Part shown: in pieces, positions 8,829-17,782 of the stretch
Layout of the letters: every line of letters begins with the position of its first letter
Numbering within the stretch: the first letter of the stretch is position 1
Source: Oscillospiraceae bacterium
GTDB lineage: Bacteria > Bacillota > Clostridia > Oscillospirales > Acutalibacteraceae
Reading direction: 5' to 3'
Assembly: GCA_031267965.1 (NCBI GenBank)
Contig: JAIRYC010000031.1
Span: 1-36,718 of the forward strand
DNA: 36,718 nt
The notes under the pieces: generated by a model
Seen by the model: only the letters and a program-made list of their open reading frames with translations
Told to the model about the DNA's origin: nothing
Databases searched by the model: none
Made by a program: the position numbers and the translations under genes

Positions 8829-10467
8829 CTTGTCCTCCTGTGATTGATCCTCGTCCCAATCGTCTTCGTTGCAGCTTCTTCCATATTGCTCGGCATTGCT
8901 GGCATATCTCTGGGTCAATCCCCAGAATATCCACCAACAATTCCTTGTCAACAATATCAAGCGCCAACTCAATGTCATCATTCGCTCTGACAATCGAGTC
9001 CACTCGTTGAAGTATGTTAGCTCTCAATTCCGTATCAATTACATCAATCTTTGGCAGCAGAATATTCCCCATTTCTCCCGGGAGTATTTCCAATACGCCG
9101 CCGCCATAACTGCGACCACAGATTTCGGTGAATGCAAATGAAATGCTGTTGTAATAAGATAACAGAACATCTAGCGGATCAACGTTGTCATTGAATTTCA
9201 TGCGATGCATGGTATCTGTTGAAACAGCATCACATTCGTTCAGAACAAACTTTGGGTATAAGTTATTGCGCCGTAGGAAGAATGCATCTGGCACCCACAC
9301 GGACGGAACAATATACCATCTGTCTCGAATTGTACACTTGTAGCCCTTATGCTGTTCAGAAGATTCGCCCTCTGTAATGTAGTCTCTTTGTGGCTCGCTA
9401 TACTTTGAAACCGGTGTATTGGGGAAACTGATAAGCATCGCTTTCTTACCAGCTTTCACGTTCTTCTGCCAATCGGATTCTGTGAAATATATTCCATGGG
9501 CATGAGAACTGCGACCAATCAGCGGAAGACAGATTGGCTCCAAATCGTATTGCTCTGCTGTGTTTTGTGTTATTGAAAAGTAATCGTTATTTCCTGTGGT
9601 GATGCCGACATTGATAACACCATAATCTCTAAACGGCGCAAAACGGGTATCTGAGCGCAGTTGCTGAATCAACTCAATCTCGCTTGCGGATGTAAAATAC
9701 TTCGTCCACTTTTCCTTGACATGCTGCATTTTTCGGAAGCCATTTTGGTTCAAATCAAGAGTTTTGAACCCATCAAGCGTATCTAACTCAATGATGCGGA
9801 TTCCTTTTTCTTCGCCGCCTTTTTCTCCGATGAACACTAAAACCTCTTGTTCGATTTCGCTGAATACCAATTTTTCAAAGGTTATCAGTGTAATACGAGA
9901 AAGCTGCGTGGATAAAAACAGCCTCAAATCTTCTGCATATGCAACCTGTAATATTTCGGCGGGAACGACAAATGCCAACTTGCCATCTTCGGAAAGCATC
10001 TGCACACTGGCCACTAAAAAGCAAACCCATGCATTAATCAGTTTGTTTGCTTTCATTCCATGGGAGGTTAGGATTTGTGACAGTATTTCTCGTTGTTGCT
10101 CTGTCAGGTATTGATATCGAATATAGGGAGGATTGCCCAAGATTAGGTCATATTGCTGCGCATCTCTATTGCGATCATAAAACTTGAAAAAATCTTCTGT
10201 AATGACGTCCACATTGGTATCTTCGTATGAACGTTTTACCTTTGCAGCCTCCTGCGGTTCTATTTCAACAGCAGTTACAGAATCTATTTGTTCCAGCATT
10301 CCGCATGCAGAAAGACTGTCGATAAAAACACCGTCACCGCAACTTGGCTCAAGCACATGATGAATCGGTTCGTCCGAAAAAAGGCTCACCATAGCATCAG
10401 CCAATTGAACTGGCGTGTAGTAAGCGCCACGCAATTTTTGCAGGGTGCTGTTTTGTTTCAAACGCAA
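8806..10467 (-). CDS. N6-adenine DNA methyltransferase (Eco57I/PaeR7I-like)
   Basis: This 553-residue class I methyltransferase has its SAM-binding motif as VLEPSCGDGVF (about 38-48) and catalytic motif IV as LGNPPY (about 110-115), which indicates adenine-N6 methylation. The N-terminal RGAYYTPVQLADAM is typical of PaeR7I/Eco57I-type enzymes. The C-terminal half (about 300-530) should carry target recognition. The start is a TTG at 10467-10465 behind an AGGAGGG-like site and overlaps the previous gene by 10 bases; its end overlaps the YobI-like gene by 23 bases. Enzymes of this type are usually paired with a restriction enzyme, but here the next gene encodes an NTPase. It may mark self DNA for the operon's effector. 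Confidence 0.9.
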   Translation of the reverse strand: MRLKQNSTLQKLRGAYYTPVQLADAMVSLFSDEPIHHVLEPSCGDGVFIDSLSACGMLEQIDSVTAVEIEPQEAAKVKRSYEDTNVDVITEDFFKFYDRNRDAQQYDLILGNPPYIRYQYLTEQQREILSQILTSHGMKANKLINAWVCFLVASVQMLSEDGKLAFVVPAEILQVAYAEDLRLFLSTQLSRITLITFEKLVFSEIEQEVLVFIGEKGGEEKGIRIIELDTLDGFKTLDLNQNGFRKMQHVKEKWTKYFTSASEIELIQQLRSDTRFAPFRDYGVINVGITTGNNDYFSITQNTAEQYDLEPICLPLIGRSSHAHGIYFTESDWQKNVKAGKKAMLISFPNTPVSKYSEPQRDYITEGESSEQHKGYKCTIRDRWYIVPSVWVPDAFFLRRNNLYPKFVLNECDAVSTDTMHRMKFNDNVDPLDVLLSYYNSISFAFTEICGRSYGGGVLEILPGEMGNILLPKIDVIDTELRANILQRVDSIVRANDDIELALDIVDKELLVDILGIDPEICQQCRAIWKKLQRRRLGRGSITGGQDERQKHP

Positions 10468-13400
10468 GGAGGAAACCCTCCTTCCTGAAACTCTAATCTA
10501 TATACTTTGGAAATCAAAATCTCTATTTCACTGATTAGAGTTTGTTTGCGACGCGCTAACACACTCTCGGCACTCTTGTTGGGATTTGCTGCGAGTGATT
10601 CATTGATTTCATATATCTCGCGAGTTTTAGAAATAATGTCATCGTGCAGTTTTTTCTGTTCAGCCTTTGTAAAATCAAGCTCCACAAAAGGCAAGGTAGA
10701 CAAGATGAATGTGCCACGGGCGACAAACCCGCCTTCAAAATCACTGCCGGAAAGCCGGATGATTTTCTCGGTATATGGATGTGTAAGCCACGCTTGAATA
10801 TATTCAATGGCGTATTGACTATCTGCTTTGGGGCTAATGGCACAATATCCTGCCGTTCCACCGGATGCTATCAACATGTCAGCATTGTCAAAGGCATACA
10901 TCGGTTCTTTGCTCAGTACGCCAACAATCAGCTTTGGTGTGTTGATAAATGCAGTCAAAGCCTGTGTCCGCCCATATTGATACCATGTTTCAGCTGTTGC
11001 GCCTGGAACGTCGCGAACGCCAGATGGTGATACGATTTTTGGGACAAGGCGCGAGTAGTAATGCTGTAGATATTTAAGCGTAGCGGGATAATCCGATTCC
11101 ATCGTTTCGAGCGGAATCAGTTTGCCTTTTTCGTCATATGGGAAGATGATTGACTTGTCGGTTGTCAAATGCGCATAAGAATTCAGCCCTTTTTCAACTT
11201 TGCGCGTGGGCTTAAAATAGGGCTTTAGTAGAGCCTTCTCAATTTGAAAATGCAAACCATTCCGAATAATTGTAATGGTTTTTATGTCTTCGAATACGAC
11301 TTCATCCGCTGAAAACCAATAGATCGGCGTGGGGCGCTCAGCGCTGGTCTGAATACCGTTGAAAACATCCGCATGAAAAGTTAGAGGAACAGCACGTTCT
11401 TCCAACTGCTGCATAATTCGAAGAAGGTGAATATCCGTAGTCAGTTTCCATGTGAATTCATTCAACATTGCTGACTTTATGACAATGGAATCAATCTCTT
11501 CTCCCGCCCAAAGCTTAGGCGCGGAAGTCACGTTCGAATATGTAAATTCGTTCTGCGGCAGCTTTTGTAGAAGCAGGATTGAACTATATATGGTCTTATC
11601 ATCGAACAACTGTGCATCTCCAAAATCGTCCAACTGCACCAACAATTTTTGATCGGAGATTATCTTGCGCAAGTTCTTTCCGGCGGCAATCTTGAAGAAT
11701 TTGTTTGGAACGATATAGGAAATAACACCCTTATCCTTAACGCGCTGTATCGCTCGCTCTAAAAAAATAAAGTATTTATCGAACTGTTTATACGCCGACT
11801 TATATTTGGACTTATACACTTCAAATTCAATATTCGGCACAAGTGCATGAAGCTCTTCGGTGCTCACATAGGGCGGATTACCGATAATAGCATCGAATTG
11901 GACGTCTGGCGCGATTTCTGACCAATCAAAGGGCGTAATTTCCAGCAAATCATCAGCAGACACAGTTACGCTGTTCAGTTCATCCGAGCTAATCAAGGCA
12001 TTGCCGTGGAAGATGTTTTGGGATAGTTCAGGCAAAATAGGAGCAGAATCTGCAACAGATGGAGCGGTTTCATTTTCAATTAATTTGATGAGCAAAGAGA
12101 ATTTTGCTACTTCAACAGCGTGAATGTCAATATCAATTCCGTACACACAGGAACAAAGTAGTAGCTTCTTCTCCTCAAGAGGGAGTTTGTATAACCCATT
12201 CCCGATTTCCAGAAGATGAGCCGGGGCATTTATTGTGTACCATTCAATGCAATGATTCTGGAGATAATCAAAAGCCGCCTCCAAAAACACGCCAGAGCCG
12301 CAAGCGATGTCTGCAATACGGATGCCCAGCAATTCTTGCGGGGATTTACCCGCGCAAAGAATTGAAATAGACTTCTCGGTCATGTACTTCACGATTTCCG
12401 TTGGTGTTGTCACGATGGAACGGTTAGTGCAATCTTTCTTTTTTGCAAGACCGATATTGCCACTCGGCAGTTCTACCAGTTGTTCGGTCAGGAACATCTC
12501 GTAAATTTTACCAAGTAGATTAGATTCGATAATGCTGAAAAGATATGGACTTTGCGGATAATACAGCCCTTCAATGATATCCGCTACAACTGCGCTGCTC
12601 AGATCAAAAACAATAGATTTACCTGAAAACAGCCCCGAATTATACCGTTTATCGGTCGCTCGAAACAACTCCTCCAAGCGGAAGTTAAGCTGTTCAGGAT
12701 CAGCGATTGTTTCCTTCAACTTGTGATATAGAGGTAGATTTTTATCCTCGCAAATGCGCAGGAAAACAATTTGATTGATAAACTCCTGCACAACGTCATT
12801 TAACACCTCTAATGAATGGTACTGCGAGTGTTTGCCGTAGAGTTCATTGCTGAGAGATACACGCCACTCATTGATTTGTTGCAAAAAGAGTTCATCTACC
12901 TGTTGCTTGCGGCTTGATGATCCTGAAAACTGTGCATCAAAATAACAATCAAATGCGCCGGAATAAACGGTATCGCGAGAAATCAAGCTGCGGATTTCTT
13001 CAAACTTCTCCGCATATTCTGTGTAATGATAATACCTAAAACGTGCAAAGGCACAGCCATCATCTTCTTTTGGAACAATGGTTGTGTCATATATTATCAA
13101 ATATTCAAAATTGGTGAGAACAGTAACTTTGTGCTTGGCATTCCACCCATACTTTCGTGCTTGCAAAGCCGGATCGGAAATTTTGAAGATATCTACAGCG
13201 GGCTTTTTTGCCTCAACAAAGAATTTTGCAACTCCGCGCAGAGTGATTGAGTAATCTGGTCGGTCTGTTTTTGTAGAATAATTCTCAGCAATGACCTCGC
13301 GATATTGCGGTGGCAGTCCTTTGGCGTTGGCCACATCCCATCCCAACAATTGAAGCAGCGGGTCAATGTACTCAATCCGGCAAGAATGTTCATTATATGC

Positions 13401-13481
13401 GTTTTTGCTGTTTTTGTAATATGACAAATTTGCCGCAAACCTTTCAGTCAGGGCTTTCATTTGTGTCAAATCAACCATCAT
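10458..13481 (-). CDS. Type IIG restriction enzyme / adenine methyltransferase fusion
   Basis: This roughly 1007-residue protein carries nuclease and methyltransferase in one chain. The N-terminal nuclease has a PD-(D/E)xK signature, with DRPDYS at about 73-78 and FFVEAKKP at about 87-94. The methyltransferase follows with IADIACGSGVF (about 388) and IIGNPPYVS (about 532). The C-terminal region (about 680-940) fits a TaqI-like target recognition domain. It should methylate adenine at a specific site and cut unmodified DNA nearby. I choose the ATG at 13481, the first of two adjacent ATGs after a GCGGGG sequence; a frame extension to 13523 lies inside the HTH gene. It overlaps the HTH gene by 11 bases and the next methyltransferase by 10. 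Confidence 0.9.
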   Translation of the reverse strand: MMVDLTQMKALTERFAANLSYYKNSKNAYNEHSCRIEYIDPLLQLLGWDVANAKGLPPQYREVIAENYSTKTDRPDYSITLRGVAKFFVEAKKPAVDIFKISDPALQARKYGWNAKHKVTVLTNFEYLIIYDTTIVPKEDDGCAFARFRYYHYTEYAEKFEEIRSLISRDTVYSGAFDCYFDAQFSGSSSRKQQVDELFLQQINEWRVSLSNELYGKHSQYHSLEVLNDVVQEFINQIVFLRICEDKNLPLYHKLKETIADPEQLNFRLEELFRATDKRYNSGLFSGKSIVFDLSSAVVADIIEGLYYPQSPYLFSIIESNLLGKIYEMFLTEQLVELPSGNIGLAKKKDCTNRSIVTTPTEIVKYMTEKSISILCAGKSPQELLGIRIADIACGSGVFLEAAFDYLQNHCIEWYTINAPAHLLEIGNGLYKLPLEEKKLLLCSCVYGIDIDIHAVEVAKFSLLIKLIENETAPSVADSAPILPELSQNIFHGNALISSDELNSVTVSADDLLEITPFDWSEIAPDVQFDAIIGNPPYVSTEELHALVPNIEFEVYKSKYKSAYKQFDKYFIFLERAIQRVKDKGVISYIVPNKFFKIAAGKNLRKIISDQKLLVQLDDFGDAQLFDDKTIYSSILLLQKLPQNEFTYSNVTSAPKLWAGEEIDSIVIKSAMLNEFTWKLTTDIHLLRIMQQLEERAVPLTFHADVFNGIQTSAERPTPIYWFSADEVVFEDIKTITIIRNGLHFQIEKALLKPYFKPTRKVEKGLNSYAHLTTDKSIIFPYDEKGKLIPLETMESDYPATLKYLQHYYSRLVPKIVSPSGVRDVPGATAETWYQYGRTQALTAFINTPKLIVGVLSKEPMYAFDNADMLIASGGTAGYCAISPKADSQYAIEYIQAWLTHPYTEKIIRLSGSDFEGGFVARGTFILSTLPFVELDFTKAEQKKLHDDIISKTREIYEINESLAANPNKSAESVLARRKQTLISEIEILISKVYRLEFQEGGFPPCV

Positions 13482-13656
13482 TTTGCCCCGCTTTCTTTTT
13501 ATCGTTTGTCGGCTTTTTTGCATTTTGTGGAATTACCCAGATGCGACTCATACGAGCAGCGCCTTCGATGCGCCCTTCCTTGCAGAGGATTTGCACTTGG
13601 CGAACAGTAACGCCCCATTTATCGGCAGCCTCTTGCGCTGTAATGTACCCGTTCAT
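13471..13656 (-). CDS. Small helix-turn-helix DNA-binding protein
   Basis: This 61-residue protein (MNGYITAQEAADKWGVTVRQVQILCKEGRIEGA...) is an excisionase/MerR-like HTH protein (HTH_17 type). The helix-turn-helix is at about residues 6-30, a wing with RIWVIPQ follows, and the tail is Lys-rich. An ATG at 13665 gives three more residues, but its Shine-Dalgarno sequence would be too close; GGGAG sits at better spacing for 13656. It is the first gene of the defence-like operon and overlaps the restriction-methyltransferase start. Such proteins precede type IIG restriction genes in many Firmicutes. It is the natural candidate for binding the palindrome in the operon promoter, which is inference. 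Confidence 0.8.
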   Translation of the reverse strand: MNGYITAQEAADKWGVTVRQVQILCKEGRIEGAARMSRIWVIPQNAKKPTNDKKKAGQNDG

Positions 13657-13695
13657 TTTCCGCATCTCCCTTGTCGCTCTTCAAAGACTACATAT

Positions 13696-13724
13696 ATTAT
13701 ATTCGTTTGAACGAAATTTGTCAA
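13696..13724 (-). promoter_or_regulatory. Perfect sigma-A promoter with palindromic operator in the spacer
   Basis: On the minus strand, TTGACA (13724-13719) and TATAAT (13701-13696) are both perfect consensus and are separated by exactly 17 bases. Within the spacer, 13702-13715 forms the palindrome TTCGTT-2-AACGAA. Transcription would start near 13689, about 30 bases before the HTH gene. A repressor bound to this palindrome would block RNA polymerase, and the HTH protein encoded first in the operon is an obvious candidate. Confidence 0.85.
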
Positions 13725-13833
13725 TAGTTGCGCGGGGTAATTTGAAAATTTCTTCGTAGGAACGCAGGACAACTTTTTTCGCCCCATCAGCCGCATAAAC
13801 ATAACATGAATACCTATTTTGCGAGGTGCGGCC

Positions 13834-16059
13834 ATGGACAAATACTTAAACATCCCAGAATCTCTGCGCCAGCGCGGGCTTTTCTGTTGCTGGCGATACG
13901 AGGGGCGAGGTGGCAGAAAGACAAAAATCCCATACAACCCGGCAACTGGCCAGCGGGCGCAGACCAATAACCCCTGTAGCTTTGTAGACTTTGTAACTGC
14001 CAAGCAAATGGTGCAAAACTATGACGGCATCGGCTTCTTAATCACGGACGGTCTGTTTGTAATCGACTGTGATCACTGTAAAAGTGCAGATGGCTCACTA
14101 ACCCAAACCGCTGCGGATATCGTTGAACTTTTCAGCGGTGCATATGTTGAATGGTCGCCGTCAGGTGAGGGACTGCACATTATCGGATATGCGCTGGATT
14201 TTGCCTTTGATAAGCAGAAATATTGGATGAACAAACGCGTCATCAACGTTGAAGTGTATATCTCCGGTGCGACAAACAGATTCATGACTTTGACTGGAAA
14301 CGTATATCGTGCGGGTGAGCTACTCACCTGCACGGATAAACTGCAAGTTTTCTTGGATAATTATATGCAACGTAATAACTCGGCTTTGGCTGCTCCGACT
14401 TCTGTGCCTGTCGGCGACTCCTTCCTGACCGATGATGAAGTTATCACCAAAGCCACATATGCCCGCAACGGCGCTGTTTTTCAGAAGCTTTGGAGCGGCG
14501 ATTACAGCGGCTATGCCTCCCAAAGTGAAGCGGATTTGGCGCTGGCAGGTGTGCTGGTTTTTTGGTGCGGCAAGGATATTGCCCAGATGGATCGACTCTT
14601 CCGGGCAAGCGGCCTGTTCAGAGAAAAGTGGGATCGCGTGCAGACAGGTTCTACTTATGGGCGGATTACGCTGGAAAAAGCAGCCATCGGCTCAGGGCGC
14701 TTGTTTGCTGACTATTTATTTTCAGGCGATTGCCAGATATGTGCCGGAGCGCAAGCTGTGGTATTGTTTTGATGGCAGCCGCTGGGTGCCGGATTTGCAG
14801 GATTTGAAAGTGGCAGAGTTGGCGAAAAAACTCTCGGATGAGCTGATCTGTTATGTCACACGCATTGAAGACGAACGCCGCCGTGAAGTGTACTTGGGCT
14901 ACTGCAAAAAGTGGATGCGCCGTGCATTCCGTGATACCATCGTGAAGGAAGCCCAGAGCGTGTATCCGATTTCTATGGACGATTTTGACGCGGATATTTA
15001 TGCATTCAACTGCAAGAACGGTACGCTGCATCTGGACACCATGGAGTTCAGACCCCATAACAGCGCTGATATGATCACAAAGCTGTCGCCAGTAAATACG
15101 ACCCATCCATGCGCTGTGAGCGTTGGGAGAAGTTCATCTCTGAAATCATGCTGGAAGACAAAGAAACCGCCGCTTTTATGCAGACCGCTTTCGGCTACGC
15201 TCTGACAGGCGAAACAAGGTATGAGTGTCTGTTCGTTTTATACGGAAAATTAACCAGAAACGGTAAAGGTACTCTGTGTGAATCGGTTATGAGAGTGATG
15301 GGAGATTATGGACGGTCGGTCAAGGTAGAGACCATCGCGCAAAAGCACAATCAACTTGGCAATATGCCTAGTGAGGATTTCGCCCGGCTTGCAGGGGTGC
15401 GCTTCGCCAATATCTCCGAGCCGGATCAGCGGTTGGAGCTTAATGCCGCGCAAGTAAAATCCATGACGGGCAACGATAAGATTCTGGCACGATTTTTGTA
15501 TGAAAACAGCTTCGAGTTTTATCCTCGCTTCAAGATTTATATCAACACAAACTATCGCCCCAACATCTGCGACATGACACTCTTTACCAGCAATCGTGTG
15601 TATATTATTCCTTTCGAGCGGCACTTTGAGGGATCGGAACAAGACCTCACGCTAAAAGATGAATTCCAAAAGCCACTGAATCAGACCGGCATTCTCAACT
15701 GGCTTGTTGAAGGGTATCGTCTGCTAAAAGAACGCGGACTCAAACCTTTCGCCGCCTCCGTCTCGGCAACGCAGGAGTATCGGCATGACTCGGATAAAAT
15801 CAGCCAGTTCATTGAGGATGTGCTGACCCCTGACCCAAACGGCGAGGAGCGCACCCAGTCTGTGTATAATCATTACAAGGTTTGGTGCAAGCAGAATGGA
15901 CTACGTCATGAGGGCATCAACAACTTTAAGCAGGCGTTCTCGTCAATCGCCGTTGTTGAGCGCAAACGCCCTCGCGGCGGCGGCAACCTGACCACTCTGC
16001 TTTTCGGATACACCCTGCCCGACAGCGGTTATGGCTACCAGCAGACCCTCTGGGACTGA
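13834..16059 (+). pseudogene. P4/D5-type phage primase-helicase, two compensating frameshifts
   Basis: The gene is read in three pieces. The first (13834 to about 14718) carries the primase-polymerase-like N-terminal domain (CCWRYEGRGGRKTKIPYNPATG, VIDCDHC, EWSPSGEGLHI) and a zinc-free linker domain. The second (about 14720-15093) continues as YFQAIARYVPERKLWYCFDG to DMITKLSPV in the next frame. The third (about 15095-16059) returns to the first frame with YDPSMRCERWEKF, a Walker A-like GKLTRNGKGTL, SEPDQRLELNAAQVKSMTGND and ERKRPRGGGNLTTLLFGY. One extra T near 14716-14720 and one missing A near 15091-15094 would restore a single protein of about 740 residues. The ATG at 13834 follows GAGG; a TTG at 13819 is less likely. 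Homologues start phage or plasmid DNA replication. Confidence 0.85.
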
Positions 16060-16158
16060 CCGCCAACCGCCCTTGTTGCAGTTTGCACACAATAATAATC
16101 ATTGCTTTCAGATACATGGGAAAAGAGAAGAAGAGTAATACGATACGCTTAACCGGGA

Positions 16159-16202
16159 GGGGCGGTCTCAATCTCTACAGCCTTTAGCATGGACACCGCC
16201 CC
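16159..16202. repeat. Inverted repeat GGGGCGGT / ACCGCCCC
   Basis: Eight-base perfect arms at 16159-16166 and 16195-16202 enclose a 28-base loop. No T-run follows, so it is not a standard terminator. It could be a protein site or an RNA stem. Confidence 0.6.
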
Positions 16203-16292
16203 AGGGTATCACGCTAATTTCACGCGATTTCAAAATACCTGTTGGGAGCGTTTTGACTCCCAAAATTTTTGCCGGAATTCTCAGGAAAATCC

Positions 16293-16370
16293 GCACTATA
16301 AAACGCTTATTCAGCCCGATTTTTCGAGATTCTGCTCCTCTGAAACCCAGCGAATTATAGTGCTTTTTTT
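16293..16370 (+). terminator. Nine-base inverted repeat followed by seven T
   Basis: Arms GCACTATAA (16293-16301) and TTATAGTGC (16355-16363) are perfect complements and the second is followed by T at 16364-16370. The loop is long (53 bases) and the arms are A/T-rich, so terminator function downstream of the primase is possible but uncertain. Confidence 0.4.
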
Positions 16371-16746
16371 AGAAACTGTCTTCTGCCTCACTTTTGGAAG
16401 TGAAATCATACCCAATCATAGAACTGGCTTTTATCAATGTTTTTTCAAACTTTTTGTCTTTCGGGTTTGCCTGAATGATTTTTATGTAATGTCAATCAGT
16501 TTTATCAGACACTACGCCGGTTTCAAATTCGCAAGGGTTTCACTTACGTTTTAGGGTTATAGGCAATCTGCACTATCAAAACAAAAGCTTGTAACTATAC
16601 ACTGAAGCCGCGTTTTCATGCATAATATTCATTGCCCGGCTACCGACGTTTCTCTTGTTGCCTGTGTTCAAATAGCAGAGAGTAAAGAGCCGAAAAAGCA
16701 AGCAATATCAATGGATTAATCCTCCATTAACTCCATTATTCAGCCG

Positions 16747-16775
16747 TTGATTAGTGAGCCAAACAGAGGTATCAT
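16747..16775 (+). promoter_or_regulatory. Promoter for the 'virulence protein'-DUF4314 pair
   Basis: TTGATT (16747-16752) and TATCAT (16770-16775) are separated by 17 bases. The start of transcription would be near 16782, giving a leader of about 38 bases before the ATG at 16820. Confidence 0.6.
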
Positions 16776-16819
16776 GTAGTCACCCAAAGGGGAAAATATA
16801 CAATATGGAGGCTACAATA

Positions 16820-17782
16820 ATGGCACAGTACAAATTCAACCGCACAGGCGCAGAACGCAAGCAGCTAGTGGGAGCCATCAGCGAAATCCTCAACGCGCCG
16901 ACCAAGTATCTCGGAATGCCCACAGCGGCATACGAAGTCGGCGGCTACCACATCGACAAGGAAGGCACAGTGGAGGGCGAATTCAACCTGACACTTTTCG
17001 CCGTGCTGGAAGCAAAGGGCTTCGACTACGAAACCGACAAAACCTACCACCTGATTACCCCGCGAGGCACATTCCTCATACTGCAGCATTTTGCAACCGC
17101 TGAGGAAGCCGAGGCTGAGGGCTATGGAATCTACTTCAACCACGAAGGGCGCGACGTTTATATCAAGCAAAACCCGGACGGCGCAACCGAACACTCAAAG
17201 CTTTTCGCGGTAGTTGGCTCACCTTTCGCCCAAGAAGCTCCGGCGGCAGAAGCCCCAACGCAGGATGCGCCGCAAGATGAAACGCCAGAGATGGCAGCCG
17301 CAACCGCCGAGGAAACCGACCTTGTTAGCATTGAATTGCCCTTGGATGGCTTCGCGCCGGAAGCGCTCGACAACCTCGCCAAGATGGTTAAAGCGAAAGA
17401 ACCTCTGCTCAAAAAGTCGCTGGATATGGATGATTTGCCCATCCAAATTGAAGAAGAACGCATTTGCTTCCCTTGGTTCAGACTTCACGAGGATAAAGGC
17501 GAGATTGCCTCATACAGCCAATTCATCGCTTGCCTTTGCGAGACCGCCAAAGAGAAAAAGCGTGTAACTGCCAAGGCGCATGAGACTTTCGAGAACGAAA
17601 AATTCGCCCTGCGAGTTTGGCTCATAGGGCTTGGCATGGTCGGTAAAGAATACAGCGCGGCTCGAAAGCTTCTTGTTAACAATCGACTTCTGGGAAACAG
17701 TGCTTGGCGTTTTGGAGTCCCGGAAAAAGCCCCGGAAACCGCAATCGAAGCCGAGGAAACGGAGGTGCAGGGCGATGAATAA
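16820..17782 (+). CDS. Mobile-element 'virulence protein'-type protein of unknown function
   Basis: This 320-residue protein begins MAQYKFNRTGAERKQLVGAI, the conserved opening of a family found in conjugative and phage-like elements of Clostridia and often labelled 'virulence protein'. The N-terminal domain (about 1-140) contains LNAPTKYLGMPTAAYEVGGYHIDK. A linker rich in Ala, Pro and Glu (about 142-185) joins a C-terminal domain with LPLDGFAPEALDNLAKMVKAKEPLLKKSL and FALRVWLIGLGMVG. The start is set by GGAGG nine bases before the ATG. It overlaps the DUF4314 gene by 8 bases. Its biochemical role is unknown. Confidence 0.8.
   Translation: MAQYKFNRTGAERKQLVGAISEILNAPTKYLGMPTAAYEVGGYHIDKEGTVEGEFNLTLFAVLEAKGFDYETDKTYHLITPRGTFLILQHFATAEEAEAEGYGIYFNHEGRDVYIKQNPDGATEHSKLFAVVGSPFAQEAPAAEAPTQDAPQDETPEMAAATAEETDLVSIELPLDGFAPEALDNLAKMVKAKEPLLKKSLDMDDLPIQIEEERICFPWFRLHEDKGEIASYSQFIACLCETAKEKKRVTAKAHETFENEKFALRVWLIGLGMVGKEYSAARKLLVNNRLLGNSAWRFGVPEKAPETAIEAEETEVQGDE

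Larger units (their letters stand above)
16060..16819. other. Gene-poor stretch between primase and 'virulence protein' gene
   Basis: About 760 bases hold no convincing gene. A plus-strand frame from 16189 to 16554 begins inside a stem-loop, lacks a ribosome binding site and is biased to aromatic residues and Cys, so I do not call it. What can be seen are two inverted repeats (listed separately) and a promoter at the right end. Phage intergenic regions between replication and packaging modules often look like this, so it may be the scar where a packaging module was lost. Confidence 0.6.

Noticed and set aside
13819-13833. TTG at 13819 as primase start
   Set aside because: The ATG at 13834 has a GAGG site at suitable spacing and fits the family's N-terminus better.
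16189-16554. A 121-codon plus-strand frame after the primase
   Set aside because: It starts within a stem-loop, lacks a ribosome binding site, is unusually rich in Phe, Cys and Arg, and crosses the T-run inverted repeat; it looks like chance.
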